Shown here: positions 1 through 10,909 of the stretch, one piece after another | Layout of the letters: each line of letters opens with the position of its first letter | Position numbering within the stretch: position 1 is the stretch's first letter | From: Anthoceros angustus | Lineage: Eukaryota > Streptophyta > Anthocerotopsida > Anthocerotales > Anthocerotaceae | Length of the DNA stretch: 64,000 nt | Direction of reading: 5' to 3' | NCBI GenBank assembly: GCA_010909165.1 | Contig: VJWM01000116.1 | Location: 310,001 to 374,000, forward strand | Notes under the pieces: model-generated | Databases searched by the model: none | Told to the model about the DNA's origin: nothing | The model's input: the letters and a program-made list of their open reading frames with translations, nothing else | Program-made: the position numbers and the translations under genes

Positions 1-2
1 CT

Positions 3-2597
3 CACAAACCGTCACCATCTAGGCAGTATGCACAGCGGAAGAAGCTAGAAGGTGCACGCCGAACTAAAATTGAAGATCTTCTGCAAAGGCAACCGGATGA
101 GGCTGACATGGTACCGAGGACAGACATGGATGTATCACCTCCTGTGTCTAGCAAGCTGGAGCACTCGGTGGTTTCGACGCCGAAAGTTGAGGAGGAAAAG
201 CTTCATTTCATGGTGAATGTTGTTCATCCCCAATTCAATTTACAATCTGAAGACGCCAAAGGGCGGTTCCTGCTAGCAGCAGCAAGTGGACGGGTCCTGG
301 CAAGGTCCTTCACTGTCCATTCTGCCTATAAACTGATGGAAGGAGTGCTGAAAAACGGTATTCCATCATCAGGGCCTGATCCCATGATACCATGGAAACG
401 CAGAGAGCTCTCCGTGTGGCTGGAACGTGTCCATGCTCATGTGGCTCCTTGTGACGTGGATTTAGGTGCCGGAATCCAATGGCTACCAAAAATACCTACA
501 AGAACGATAACTGACAGGACTGGCCCGCTTCTGGAGAGGGTGTTCATGCCTTGTTCGATGTACTTTCAGTACACACGTCACAAGGGTGACACTCCAGATT
601 GGAAGGCGAAATCTCTGAAGGAGCTTTCATTTAATTCCTCTAACATCATTGCGAATATGACATCTCGACAGTTTCAGGTCATGGTTGACATCATAGGTAA
701 TCTACTCCTTGCAAGGCTGCCAAAGCCAAGAAAAAACAGTTTCTTGCATCCCGATGAGGAAGACGAGGACGATGATACTGAGGAAGAGGCAGATGAAGTG
801 GTACCAGAGGGTGTGGAGGAAGTGGAACTTGCTCGCATCAGACTGGAACATACAGAGAGAAGGTGTCACCTGGTCTTTGATGATATAAGAACTATCAAGC
901 AGCGTAGAGGAAGTGAGGAGGAAGGGGAATGTGAGGACCTGGATGCTTTGGTGGAAAAGCTAGAACTTGATCATGCTAGCAAATGCAAGGCTCGACGAGC
1001 AGCAAGGACATCATTGAGAACTGCCCTTCAAAGGGCAGCACAGCAGCGGCTGATGGAGAAGGAAAAGAATAAGGCCCCCTCTGCAGCAATGAGCATTTCT
1101 TGGGCTATAGACCAAGTCGTTTGGAGCATGCTCCGGGATGGAAGAGCCTTTGCTGAAGCTGAGATAAGTGACATGATCTTGCATGTGGACCGTGATTTCA
1201 ATGATCATGGTGTTGCACTCTTCAGCATGAAGTCATTTGTTGTCCGGGACTGTCTCCTAAATGTGAAGTCAAATATGACTCATGCTTCATTGTTGTCTGC
1301 CTGGAATCCACCAGCCGATTGGGGTAGAAATTGTATGCTTAGGGTCTTTGCCAAGCAAGGTGTTCCGAAGGATGGACATTCACCACTGGAGCTTTTCGAA
1401 GTGGATGTATTTCCTTTGAAGATTCACCTGACTGAAGCCATGTACAGGATGATGTGGGCGTATTTTTTCCCTGAGGATGATCAGAACTCTCAGGAGCGGC
1501 AAGAGGCTCGAAGGCTTTCTGCAATATCTGTGTCAAAGCGTGTCAAATCCACAGCTCCCTCCATCGGGGACAAGGGACCAGAAGCACAGGGTGAGTCTCT
1601 GGCTAGGTCCGGCTCAGGAATGCAGAATACACAGTTTGGGCTGTTGGAGCATCTCTCAGCCAGGGAGGCCTATTGTTTATCCATTGATCAACCTTCAGAG
1701 GTCAGCAGACTTCAAGTGGGGCGAGGATCGGCCAGGCTGAAGGAGAAAGAGACAGAGAAGGAGGTGGAGAAGGAGAAAGAGAGACAGAAGGAGAAGGAGA
1801 AGGAAAAGGAAAAGGAAAAGGACAGTAGGAGGTCAAGCAGAGATCATAAGTCTGTCTCTCTGGAAGAAAAGGATGCTAGAGCTAGAAAGAGTTTCCTGGA
1901 GTTCCACAACATTAAGATTAGTCAGGTGGAGCTGATTGTAACATACGAGGGGTCAAGGTTTGCTGTCAATGATCTGCGCCTACTGATGGATGCATTTGCA
2001 CGTCCCGAGTTCACCGGATCTTGGCGCAGACTGTTTGCCCAGGTGAAAAAGCATATCATTTGGAGCGTGCTTAAGTCAGTGACGGGAATGCAGGGTAAGA
2101 AGTTCAAAGATAAGTTGCCAGCTCAAGATCAAGTGGACTCGAGTCGCTATGAAGTTTCTGATTCCAACTCCAGTGACAGTGGTGGGAGTAACTTAAAAGA
2201 CATTTATTCCCTGACACACCATAAGCGGCACAGTGATCGTGCGGGTGCAGCATTTGTGTCATCTGTGAAGGGGCTCTTCAATTCCCAGCGGAAAAAGGCA
2301 GTAGCACTGGTTCGGAGGACCATTCCAGGAGATGGAGATTTACAAGGTGACTGGAGCGAAGGTGAAGCAGAAAATATCTCTAAACACGGGAGTATGAGCA
2401 AGGCAAAGCAACTCTTTAGAACCCATGCGAATAAGCTTCCCTTCCTTCCGTCCAGAAGGCAAGCGAAGAAATTGCGTTCGACGATAAGGATTCATGGTGT
2501 GACTACCTTTGGGGACAGGTTGCATGTAGCCTCGTCTCATCCTTTCTCAGATGAGGAATCAGACGGATCTTCAACATATGAGAACCCAATGGAGTAG
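3..2597 (+). CDS. SABRE/KIP (Golgi-body localisation, FMP27/Apt1-type) protein, C-terminal part
   Basis: This is the C-terminal portion of a very large SABRE/KIP-type protein. The frame is already open at the window edge, so the gene starts upstream; the first in-window ATG at 108 is internal. The diagnostic stretch is near 205-470, encoding a PQFNLQSEDAKGRFLLAA block followed by SGRVLARSF. An acidic E/D run near 755-800 and a Lys/Glu run near 1740-1830 are linkers. No intron interrupts these 2.6 kb. In the family the proteins belong to the bridge-like (VPS13-related) lipid-transfer group, act at ER contact sites, and in plants affect cell expansion and division plane. The role here is inferred from family only. 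Confidence 0.88.
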   Translation, partial: HKPSPSRQYAQRKKLEGARRTKIEDLLQRQPDEADMVPRTDMDVSPPVSSKLEHSVVSTPKVEEEKLHFMVNVVHPQFNLQSEDAKGRFLLAAASGRVLARSFTVHSAYKLMEGVLKNGIPSSGPDPMIPWKRRELSVWLERVHAHVAPCDVDLGAGIQWLPKIPTRTITDRTGPLLERVFMPCSMYFQYTRHKGDTPDWKAKSLKELSFNSSNIIANMTSRQFQVMVDIIGNLLLARLPKPRKNSFLHPDEEDEDDDTEEEADEVVPEGVEEVELARIRLEHTERRCHLVFDDIRTIKQRRGSEEEGECEDLDALVEKLELDHASKCKARRAARTSLRTALQRAAQQRLMEKEKNKAPSAAMSISWAIDQVVWSMLRDGRAFAEAEISDMILHVDRDFNDHGVALFSMKSFVVRDCLLNVKSNMTHASLLSAWNPPADWGRNCMLRVFAKQGVPKDGHSPLELFEVDVFPLKIHLTEAMYRMMWAYFFPEDDQNSQERQEARRLSAISVSKRVKSTAPSIGDKGPEAQGESLARSGSGMQNTQFGLLEHLSAREAYCLSIDQPSEVSRLQVGRGSARLKEKETEKEVEKEKERQKEKEKEKEKEKDSRRSSRDHKSVSLEEKDARARKSFLEFHNIKISQVELIVTYEGSRFAVNDLRLLMDAFARPEFTGSWRRLFAQVKKHIIWSVLKSVTGMQGKKFKDKLPAQDQVDSSRYEVSDSNSSDSGGSNLKDIYSLTHHKRHSDRAGAAFVSSVKGLFNSQRKKAVALVRRTIPGDGDLQGDWSEGEAENISKHGSMSKAKQLFRTHANKLPFLPSRRQAKKLRSTIRIHGVTTFGDRLHVASSHPFSDEESDGSSTYENPME

Positions 2598-3240
2598 TCG
2601 ACAACCGTGGCAAAGGTGTCATATGATGCGCGTGGTTTTAATGCACGTGTGGGTCTCGAGTATTGAAAAGTTGAGGCCGTTAGCATCCTTCTTCTAGACA
2701 GTGGTATGTACCTCTGATCCGCCCTAAGGTTGAATTCTCCTTTTATGTTCAGCATACATGTGGAATGGGGCTTTGTTGCTTTGATCGTTTTGGTTGCTGA
2801 ATCGTGGTTGATGGGTTGGTTTTGCCAGATGATGAAGGTGCACCTGCTGAAAGGCCAGTTTGTTGCAGCTATGTTGTACTAAGATTATGTTCTCTTGGCC
2901 GAAGAGGACGCTGTTCCAAATAGGAGAGAAGATGGTGTAGAACATTCTTTTAGGCTAAAGGCAAACCCTTTATCGGTTGACGGCACATTGTTTTCCGGAA
3001 CAGTTCAGCTGACTTCGTACCTTCAAATTTAGGGAGAAGCTAGCTCGTGTTCTGTTGAGAAATTCAGTGCCCACTTGAAGTTAATGTAATGGCTTTGAAG
3101 TGAAGCTCTGGATGAAGTTCATCACCTAAATTCCGGGAGCGAGTCTCGACTCGAATGAAACCCCAGACTGCAGCCCTAGAGTGAAGCTCTGGATGAAGTT
3201 CATCACCTACCTCTCCTGTGGTTGTGGAGTCCAAGTGTCT
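2598..3240. other. Intergenic spacer with duplicated segments
   Basis: This is the spacer between the convergent SABRE-like and F-box-like genes and should hold both 3' UTRs. It contains two direct duplications: a 28-base segment at 3100-3127 and 3181-3208, and a 37-base segment at 3141-3177 that recurs at 3265-3301 inside the last exon of the F-box gene. No other gene is supported. Confidence 0.6.
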
Positions 3241-4929
3241 TCAGAGCATGTAGAGATCCGCAGTGAGTCTCGGCTCGAATGAAATCCCAGACTGCAGCCC
3301 TTCATTCAGCTTATCATTCGGCAGAACCTCCCACAGGGCAGAAAGAAAGCTGTATCGCATTGCAATGCGGTGTCTCCCTTGTGTCCAAATCGGATATCTT
3401 GCAACCGTTACGTAGTTTTTGGCTCCAGTGACTGCAAACATGTCTCCGTCCATTTGGTGCCTCATCATTGCATCATACATTTGCACCTGCATCCAGTTCA
3501 TGCCCCGTCTGAGAACTCGATAAAACTTAGCTTAGGCCAGCTTACAGCATGATTTCAAAATTGAAATACTCACAGGCATGACAGTGGCTGTGTGCCAGGC
3601 GCCCTCTGACTTGTTGGCGTGGTCCTCGTGGATGAGCTGCCAAATAGTGATGGAGTTGGAGAAGCCTTCAGTGATCTCTGCAATGCAGAAAATATTGCCC
3701 TCTGATTCCACTAACGAAGACTCTCGCATGTCATTCTTCCACACTGCTGGCATGGGCACATGAATCTTGGACCAGGGTGTCCTATCAAACTCACGATTGC
3801 CTGCACAACAACAGACGTCCAGCTCAGTGCCATATTCTTGAATACGGGCAGATTAGATCCAGCCTGGCTGGTTGTGAATATTCAGCGACCTGCTGCACTT
3901 ACCAGGCACATCCAACTTTGGCAACTTGTAACAAAGAAGCCAATTCATTCTGGGATCCGATCCCTGCCAGTAACCCCAATACAGACTACCATTCCGTCTT
4001 ACACTGAAGCATACGCAGCTTCCGATGTTGAAGTCCTTGACATTGAATTTCTCTACCGTCCAGGCATCTGTGGCTGACCTATAAATCTGCACCTCTCCAA
4101 AACTGCCCACCGTCTTCCCCCCCGAATGCTGAGACCCAACAACTACCACGAAGAATTTCTTTGAATCCTTATCGGCAATCAGGCCCACCATGCGGTTCTT
4201 TTCCCCAGGCCCCAGCCTAATATTGGGATCTGGCAGCTTCCTAGAATTGGTAAAACAGAATGAGACTTACCGGAACTGCACGATCCTATAAATTGGAATT
4301 CAGTGCAACAACTACCCGTCTAACTTGTAACAAACAGAAAGTGTGGAGGACAGGAATCTTATTATTGCTGTGGGTTGCATCCTGATTCATTTCCTTCATC
4401 CCCCGGAACGCCTGCTTGACTTGCTCCCTAACACTCGGGACAGGATCCCACAAACAACATAGGGTTGAAAGCATTCACAATTTTTGCACTTGCCCTAAAG
4501 AGCTTACTTGTATGTCTTGGTGAGCGGATTATGCACGTAGAAGACAGGAAGGCGCCCACCCTTTTCGTAGTACATGAGCACCAGCCCCTCGTCCGACGCA
4601 ACGGGCACCAGCTTCTCAAACTCAGGTATGACTGAAATCTTGTGCAGCGCGTGGAACTTGTGCAAGTTGAGATCCAAAGCAAAGACCTCGGCGCTCTTGT
4701 GATTGATGGTGTAAAGCCATTGGTCGTCCGGCACCGCAGGGTACTTGACAACCTGGTCCAAAGCCAGCAGAAACTTCTTTGTGGCCACAAAATCGTTCCA
4801 GTTCTTGGTGGCGTTCTGGAACTGCGAGACGAGGCTCGGGTCCTTTTCCATCCATGACAGGATCAGGTTCTGAAGTGGCTTCGCGAGGTAGGGGAACCAC
4901 ATGGACGCCACGACCTGCGTTTTAGACAT
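3241..4929 (-). CDS. F-box/kelch-repeat-type (FBA-like) protein
   Basis: Four exons reconstruct a protein of about 410 residues: 4929-4508, 4240-3903, 3800-3574 and 3486-3241, all with GT-AG introns and consistent phase. The first exon reads PLQNLILSWM then NWNDFV, the outline of a weakly conserved F-box with the typical WN pair. The NPLTKTYKKLP join across intron 1 and GLIADKDSKKFFVVVVGS in exon 2 match the kelch/FBA half of F-box proteins. Family members bind substrates and link them to SCF ubiquitin ligases through SKP1. The F-box is divergent, so SKP1 binding is uncertain. Met 4929 was chosen because the F-box follows at once. Confidence 0.7.
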
Positions 4930-5124
4930 TCTCCACGCACTCCAGCGCCAGCGGATTTCAGTGCCGCGCTGTTCTCTGTCCTCTCGCGGGCAGACTTCCC
5001 AGAGGTGTACATGTACGTACCTACCCACCCATGAGAGACATAAGCGAGATGAGGAACACGAAGAAGAGAATGTGCAGTAAGGCTCGAACGACGATGACCC
5101 CAACGGGAAAGGGGGCCTCCAAGA

Positions 5125-5619
5125 TCACTTGAAGGGGAGCCTGGACTCGCATTTCCGACTCGTGAACCTGCTCATAAAAAGTATGATCGAACCAACGATT
5201 AACCACCCAAGGGTCATGGTCCAAGGACCGTGAAAGCCAACCGCCGTGCTGACGTGGCCGCCGGCGGACACATCATCCGTTGGCATCGATGTCATGGAGG
5301 CCAAGCTCGCATCCCACGTAGCCCGGGTCTGGGCTTGATTGAAGTAAAAAGACCCCTCCGGAGTGAGGACGGCAAGACACTTGTCGATAATTATTTGTTT
5401 CTCGCCATCGGAGTCGACAAGCTTGATTTTATTTCGTCCAGGTTCAGTGGATTCCTTCCTAGCTGGTTGCACATTGTCATCTCCTTGGTCACTCCGCCAA
5501 CAAGGGAGGGCCAGTAATCCTGAATATCTGCAGCTGTGCTGCCTGCTCCTCAACAAGAAAGAAGAAGCTGCAACCGAGGACAAGCAAGCAAACAGTACCA
5601 GTGTCCAAGAGCTCTGCAT
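5125..5619 (-). CDS. Hypothetical small type I membrane protein
   Basis: An open frame of 164 residues has an N-terminal hydrophobic segment typical of a signal peptide (SSWTLVLFACLSSVAASS), a soluble middle of about 100 residues, and a C-terminal hydrophobic segment (MTLGWLIVGSIILFM) followed by a short basic tail. This is the plan of a small single-pass membrane protein in the secretory pathway. I do not recognise the family. A second hydrophobic stretch (VIVVRALLHILFFVFLI) lies just downstream in another frame at 5021-5100 and might be joined by splicing, but no good donor is visible. The frame continues upstream of 5619 without a better start. Confidence 0.4.
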   Translation of the reverse strand: MQSSWTLVLFACLSSVAASSFLLRSRQHSCRYSGLLALPCWRSDQGDDNVQPARKESTEPGRNKIKLVDSDGEKQIIIDKCLAVLTPEGSFYFNQAQTRATWDASLASMTSMPTDDVSAGGHVSTAVGFHGPWTMTLGWLIVGSIILFMSRFTSRKCESRLPFK

Positions 5620-6239
5620 CTGCAATTCTTTAGAAGCTACCTCCTGGCCACCACAGCACATATAAGAAGGAACGGGAAGCTGCAGTCTGGTGTTGGACTT
5701 CTGGAGGAGGAAGAAACAGCACTCAGCTCCAGGTATTCTCTGATAGCACTCTCGGGAGAAGACTACATCATCCCCTCCCATTTGAACATTCAAACGTCAC
5801 CGGCCACTATGCACGGAATTCGAACGTCCGCGCCAGTGAAGGCGAGCTGAATGTCATTATCGTGCCGAGGCCACATGTTCCACTCAATCAACTATGCCGA
5901 GAGTAGTGTCGACAGGGAGTCGTTGAATCTGCTCCAATCTCGGCATTCAAGCGCTTGGTTTGGCAAGTTCGATCAAGGCAACTTAGGCCATCTCATTCTC
6001 AGCCGGGCGCACCTCGTGTGATTCACTCGGTATGCTGCAATGCAATGCTGTTTGTGATGTGCTAGGGTTGCTTTAGAAGATTGCAAGATTCGTCACTGAT
6101 CTCTCCAGTCAATTCATGCCGCCCTGGACGTTGTCTGGATGGTGTGGTTGGATATCACGCTTGTCTCACGCAGTAGAGATCTTCAATTCGAGCCCGGGTT
6201 CAGACGTTTGCAATTCATGCCGCCCTAACCTCGCATCCT
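5620..6239. other. Intergenic, divergent promoter region
   Basis: This spacer lies between a minus-strand and a plus-strand gene and should hold two promoters. A near-duplicated phrase (aattcatgccgccct) occurs at about 6112 and 6211, just upstream of the kinase start. No gene is supported. Confidence 0.4.
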
Positions 6240-7703
6240 ATGCAGATACAAATCATGCCATCCCCGAAGGGGAGCTCGCATTACGCCTCATCACAGGTCC
6301 TGAAGCTCCCTCTCTTCGTGGCTGTCCTGCTTCTGCTTCTGTCTTGTGGCATATCGGCTGCAGCCGGCCGGCCTCCGCCAGCGCCGGCGCCAGGGGGAGA
6401 GGCAGACGTAGTGCACGACTACTACTGCGCACAAGGACGGGGACAGGGACCAGGAGGTGGCGTCAGCGTCGTGACATTCATAATCACGGCCACGGCGGCC
6501 ATGGTTCTGGGAGCCGCCATCGCGGCCGGGCTCTGCTGCTGGTGCTGCTGGGATGCTTTCAAGCAGCTCGCCCGCAAGCATCACCGCCGCCGCAAGAAGC
6601 TGCAGTCGGAAGCCTCCCGCACCTTCGAATACGACTCTCCGAGATCCTTCAGATCTTACACGCTCAACGCCTTCAACTTCGAGGACATCAAGGCGGCCAC
6701 CAACAACTTCGCGGACGACCACATCGTCGGCGTCGGCGCCTTCGGATGCGTCTACCGCGGGCGGCTGCACGACGGCTCGCTCATCGCCGTGAAGCGATTC
6801 AAGAACTGCTCTCCGGACGGGGACGCGGAGTTCGTGAACGAGGCGCACATGATCAGCTCGGTGCGGCACAGGAACCTGGTGGTTCTTCGAGGATCGTGCG
6901 TGGCTCGGGAAGGGGACGACAGCGGCCATGGCCACCAGCGTCTCCTGGTCTACGACTACATGGCCAACGGGAGCCTGGACGACATGCTGACGGACAAGAC
7001 CCGGCCGGCGCTGTCCTGGGAGCAGAGGCGGCGCATCGCCATCGGCACGGGGCGGGCCATCTGCTACCTCCACAGAGGAGCCAAGCCCGCCATCATCCAC
7101 CGCGACGTGAAGGGGAGCAACATCCTCCTGGACGAGCAGTTTTGCCCTAGGCTGGCGGACTTCGGGCTGGCCAAGGTGACGCCCGAGGGGGCATCGCATC
7201 TCACCACCAGGGTTGCGGGAACATACGGCTACGTCGCGCCGGAGTACGCCATGTACGGCCGGCTGACGGAGAGGTCGGACGTGTACAGCTTCGGGGTGGT
7301 TTTGCTGGAGCTGCTTACGGGGATGTGCGTCCTGGTTGGGAAGAGCACGGCTGCGGCCAGGACGCCGCAGCCTTGTTTGTGCCTGGCTCCGCCCTGCTTG
7401 CTGCCGGATTGGGTCTGGGCGATGATGAAGCGGGGGAGCTTGTTGGAGGTGGTGGATCCGCGGATTAGGGCAGATCTGAGCTCCGAGGAGGTGGCGGAGG
7501 TGGAGAGGTTCATTCAGATAGGGTTGTTGTGCGCGCACCCGCACATGAGCAACCGGCCTACCATGCACCAGGCGCTCAGGATGCTGGAGGGGGACGCACC
7601 CTTGCCACACACCCTGCCTGACCGGCCCTTGCCGCTCAACTCCAAGGGCCAGCTTGAGGATGATTTGAAGCTGCTTGCTGCCGCTACTGGTCCCTCTGGT
7701 TGA
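6240..7703 (+). CDS. Receptor-like Ser/Thr kinase (RKF3-like) with very short ectodomain
   Basis: An intronless 487-residue membrane kinase. A signal peptide covers about residues 20-42, a Pro-rich extracellular part of only about 30 residues follows, and a transmembrane helix spans about 75-103, ending in a Cys cluster and then a basic stop-transfer run. The kinase domain is complete: Gly loop GVGAFGCV at 164-171, ATP-binding Lys185 in AVK, HRD at 287-289, DFG at 307-309, APEYAMYG and a C-lobe Arg. The RD motif implies activation-loop regulation. It resembles the cytoplasmic part of RKF3-type receptor kinases, but those have a large Cys-rich ectodomain that is missing here. Met246 (MPSPKG) is an alternative start. 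The ligand and pathway are unknown. Confidence 0.85.
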   Translation: MQIQIMPSPKGSSHYASSQVLKLPLFVAVLLLLLSCGISAAAGRPPPAPAPGGEADVVHDYYCAQGRGQGPGGGVSVVTFIITATAAMVLGAAIAAGLCCWCCWDAFKQLARKHHRRRKKLQSEASRTFEYDSPRSFRSYTLNAFNFEDIKAATNNFADDHIVGVGAFGCVYRGRLHDGSLIAVKRFKNCSPDGDAEFVNEAHMISSVRHRNLVVLRGSCVAREGDDSGHGHQRLLVYDYMANGSLDDMLTDKTRPALSWEQRRRIAIGTGRAICYLHRGAKPAIIHRDVKGSNILLDEQFCPRLADFGLAKVTPEGASHLTTRVAGTYGYVAPEYAMYGRLTERSDVYSFGVVLLELLTGMCVLVGKSTAAARTPQPCLCLAPPCLLPDWVWAMMKRGSLLEVVDPRIRADLSSEEVAEVERFIQIGLLCAHPHMSNRPTMHQALRMLEGDAPLPHTLPDRPLPLNSKGQLEDDLKLLAAATGPSG

Positions 7704-10589
7704 GAGAGACCGAGCGACCTTGTCTTCAGTCCATGTAATGTATGTATGTATGTCCATCGTTATGTCTATCACAGAAAGAGGGGAGCTTGTGATGATTCAG
7801 CTGCGAGCAAGCGCGTGGAGGGAATGGGGTACGTATAGACATGGCTTCCATGCCATGGCGATGAGATATGTACGTGCATCCTTTGGCGAGTGAGAGAAAT
7901 TAAATTGCATGGCATTTAGATAACAAACTAATAGACCTGCAAGGTTCTATAGAGGTGGCACCAAGAAGCTCCGTGAAGGGTAAGACTTGAGAGCCCTCCC
8001 TCGTCTTTTGTACATATTTCTTCTGCTTCATGTTGTTTCGCTAAAATCGGCCTCCCTTCTCTTGGTTGTCACCTACGTTTCCATGTCTGGCCACTAGCAA
8101 GACGTCTCGGACCCTCTCAAGACGTCTCGGACCCTCTTTTCATCCCGAGTTGCCTCTTCCATCATTCCCGAATTCACCAAATACCTCACACATTGTACTA
8201 AAATCTTACTTATATTATGATCTAAAAACTAGCTCAATCAGTAAAGATTATATACCACTGCAAAAGTTTAGACATAACTCAATAAAAAAAGATAAAACTT
8301 TTTCTTAATAATCAGTACTCAAAGCTTTTATAGAATTTAAAATTAATTAATATAATATTATTTTATTAAAATATAAATTAAAAAGACTTTTCATCCTTTT
8401 GATGTATGTGCTCCTCTTGGGAGTTTTGGTATTGTTTTCTTCTTGTGGACTGTGATTCTCCTAGTGTATATCTTCCGCTCCTAAACCATGACCCTCTCGC
8501 TACATGTTTTCTTCTCGAGGACCATGGTATATCTCCTCTTCTTGAATGTCAAGATTTCTTTAGTCACCGGGTATATTTTCTTCATATATATTCATTTCGT
8601 TTGTACTTTATTCCATCAGATCCGTTACCCAGTTGGTTAATCTCCAGGATGTTAACAAATGACATGAAAATATTGAATATGTACACATCTAATTCAAAAG
8701 GGTTCAAGGCACCATAAAAGTCCATTCAAGAAATGTCTCCACTCATGTAACAGTGGCTAGTCGAGAGAGAGCATCACTTGCCTTGTTTTGTTCCCCTTAT
8801 ATATGCCGGATGGTGAAATTGCTTGATTTAATGGGAAGTGTCACGTTTGGTGAGATTTTCACATTTTCCACTTTCACAAACTTGGTTGTGGTGGTGGTGT
8901 GATATTTAGTTATTGTGGATTAACAATATACAATTATTGTCTACATCCATAGCAAGAATTATGATTCATGGTAGAAAGTTGAAGATCTAAATGTGCTTTA
9001 CATAAAGGACAAGTACTTCCATAAAAAGCCCATGTAACAATGCAACTAATATGAAACTGCTTCCTACACGCGGAACATGCTCAATTACATTGGCAAATGT
9101 TTAATTCAATTTCCTCTAATGGATGGCAACTAAGACTTCTGATGTCCTTTCTATCTCTTCGAAAGATTGACGAGAAAGGTGTATTTATCTAGTGATAAAT
9201 TCTTCATATACGAATAAATCACTAACCATATATACACTAAAAAAAATTAAGTAGTAGCGATCTATATATACATATAACTCAAACCTATTACAAGTAAATA
9301 ACGACTTCATACATCTCCACCCACATTTCTTTATATTCTCTCTCCCTCTAACCCTCTGACACAATCAACAGATAACTCATATATTTTATATCAATTTATT
9401 TGAGAGGTGTGTGTTAACTCCAAAAGACTTTAATCTTGGTTCTATAAACTCAACCTTATCATGAGTCAACGGAAATCATAAAAGCCTAAATTAAGTTCTT
9501 AAGAGCCTTATAAAATGAATGACAACCTTACAAAATGAATGACGATGCGCCCTCCAACAAGTGGGGCCCACCACCAATGCCTTCCTTGTGGTATGTCTCC
9601 ACATGACCCCATGCACGATCTCGAGCGTATAGCGTGAGTCCGGGCCTAGGTTCAGCAAGCAGGCCGGTTATAGGGTAACACGCTAGCACAAGCACATGCC
9701 TCCTCGGTTATGTAAGAAAAAATACAAAGTTTCTTCACTTCAGAAAATATGTATTCTGAAAGTGAAAATCAACATGTTCAAGGATGCAGTCGATATTCTC
9801 CACTTTTCATATTTACTGAGCTAGGTATTTTATTTCTCGATTACCTAGCTCTTTATATCTGAATACCTACTCTGAATACCGTACCCTGGAGAATAAGTGG
9901 ACACCGTTTTGAAACGCCAGTCGCCCATGTACGTACACGAAAGGGAAACGTGTACATATCTACGTGCAAGTCGATTCAGATTCGACCCTACCGTGGATAC
10001 TATTTAGTCTAATTTACAGACTGGCACGGGAATCACAGCTGCGACTATACCCAGTCGACGTGACGAATTCGTAGCTGGAAGCTCGTTGCGCAGCTAAATA
10101 GGATCCACCGTACTTGTCTCACACTACAGGCGGTAGAGCAGAGTGAGCACTTGGGCAGCATCACACACATACATACTCTGCACCCGATCCAAAGCCATCC
10201 ACAATCGACCGTCTCGTCAGGGGGATCGTCGCTTGGCCAGGCTTAGGTCCTTGCCACTTGATCTGAGACGTTGACGAATGTCTGTGCCTGGCTGGCCCCA
10301 CAACTGCGCTGACCTGCCTGGTGCCAAATACAAGCAAGGGTAGATAATCCTGGAATTTATTGAGGCTAAGACACATGGTTTCATTAGTAGAAACTGCTTG
10401 AACAAACAGGTACCTCAAAAGTGCACTTGTATGCCTGACGATGCAGGTACCAAGTGATTTTCTACCCTGAAAAACGTTCAAGAGACACCGAGGGGATCGC
10501 TGGTCTCTCGTTTGAGACTTCAAAGCTCGAGAAATCACCAACTGGCTGGCTCATAGACTTGAAGCAGATAAGCTTCTTCCCCAGTAGAA
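7704..10589. other. AT-rich gene-poor region
   Basis: Nearly 2.9 kb with low GC from about 8160 to 9550 and no ORF with family likeness. The start should include the kinase 3' UTR, with a tatgtatgta tract near 7740. Two small direct repeats are visible: an 18-base phrase ending ctcggaccctct at about 8099-8136, and a phrase ending aaaatgaatgac at about 9507-9543. It may be degraded transposon DNA, but no terminal repeats or transposase remnants are visible. Confidence 0.5.
8099..8137. repeat. Short tandem duplication (about 19 bp x 2)
   Basis: The phrase aagacgtctcggaccctct occurs twice head to tail. It may be a replication-slippage product in the AT-rich spacer; no function is suggested. Confidence 0.7.
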
Positions 10590-10817
10590 TGTCCCCAGCT
10601 CCTGCTTCCACCATATCTCCACATTTTGCATACATGTCCAGAAGCGTGTTACCAACAAAAGGGTCTGTCTCCACAGCCGGGTAGATTCCATGCCGATCTG
10701 AACCAAAACCCTATTCAACACCATCCCGTACATCAAGCAGGAGCACTTGGGACCCATCACGTAAGTCGGAGGTCCAGGATGCATACCTGATAAGTGCTCG
10801 AGAACCAGCGATGACAA
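10590..10817 (-). pseudogene. PPR protein relic with frameshift
   Basis: On the minus strand, one frame gives CSCLMYGMVLNRVLVQIGME and, after a frameshift near 10672, another gives TDPFVGNTLLDMYAKCGDMVEA. The second piece is a canonical PLS-class PPR block closely matching the intact PPR gene about 2 kb away (DPFVGNTLVDMYAKCGDMVEA). The two pieces make one broken PPR unit, with no start, stop or further repeats. It is most likely a decayed fragment of a PPR duplicate. Confidence 0.75.
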
Positions 10818-10909
10818 GGACTCGGTGCCAGAGAAGATAGCGGAAACCTAGCAACAAGACAAACGGCCAGATGCTCCACGATGACTATGACGATGATGAC
10901 GCTGGTAGA

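Noticed and set aside
3516-3545. A 30-base intron near the end of the F-box gene
   Set aside because: Too short for plant splicing. An 87-base intron (3487-3573) gives the same frame with good borders and a better family match.
6291-7772. 493-codon open frame on the minus strand opposite the receptor kinase
   Set aside because: It is a shadow of the GC-rich kinase gene: the composition is Arg/Pro/Gln-biased, no domain is seen, and the plus strand has a full kinase.
8066-8717. Two plus-strand frames in the AT-rich gap
   Set aside because: AT-rich composition, no motifs, and they contain the local tandem duplication. Probably chance.
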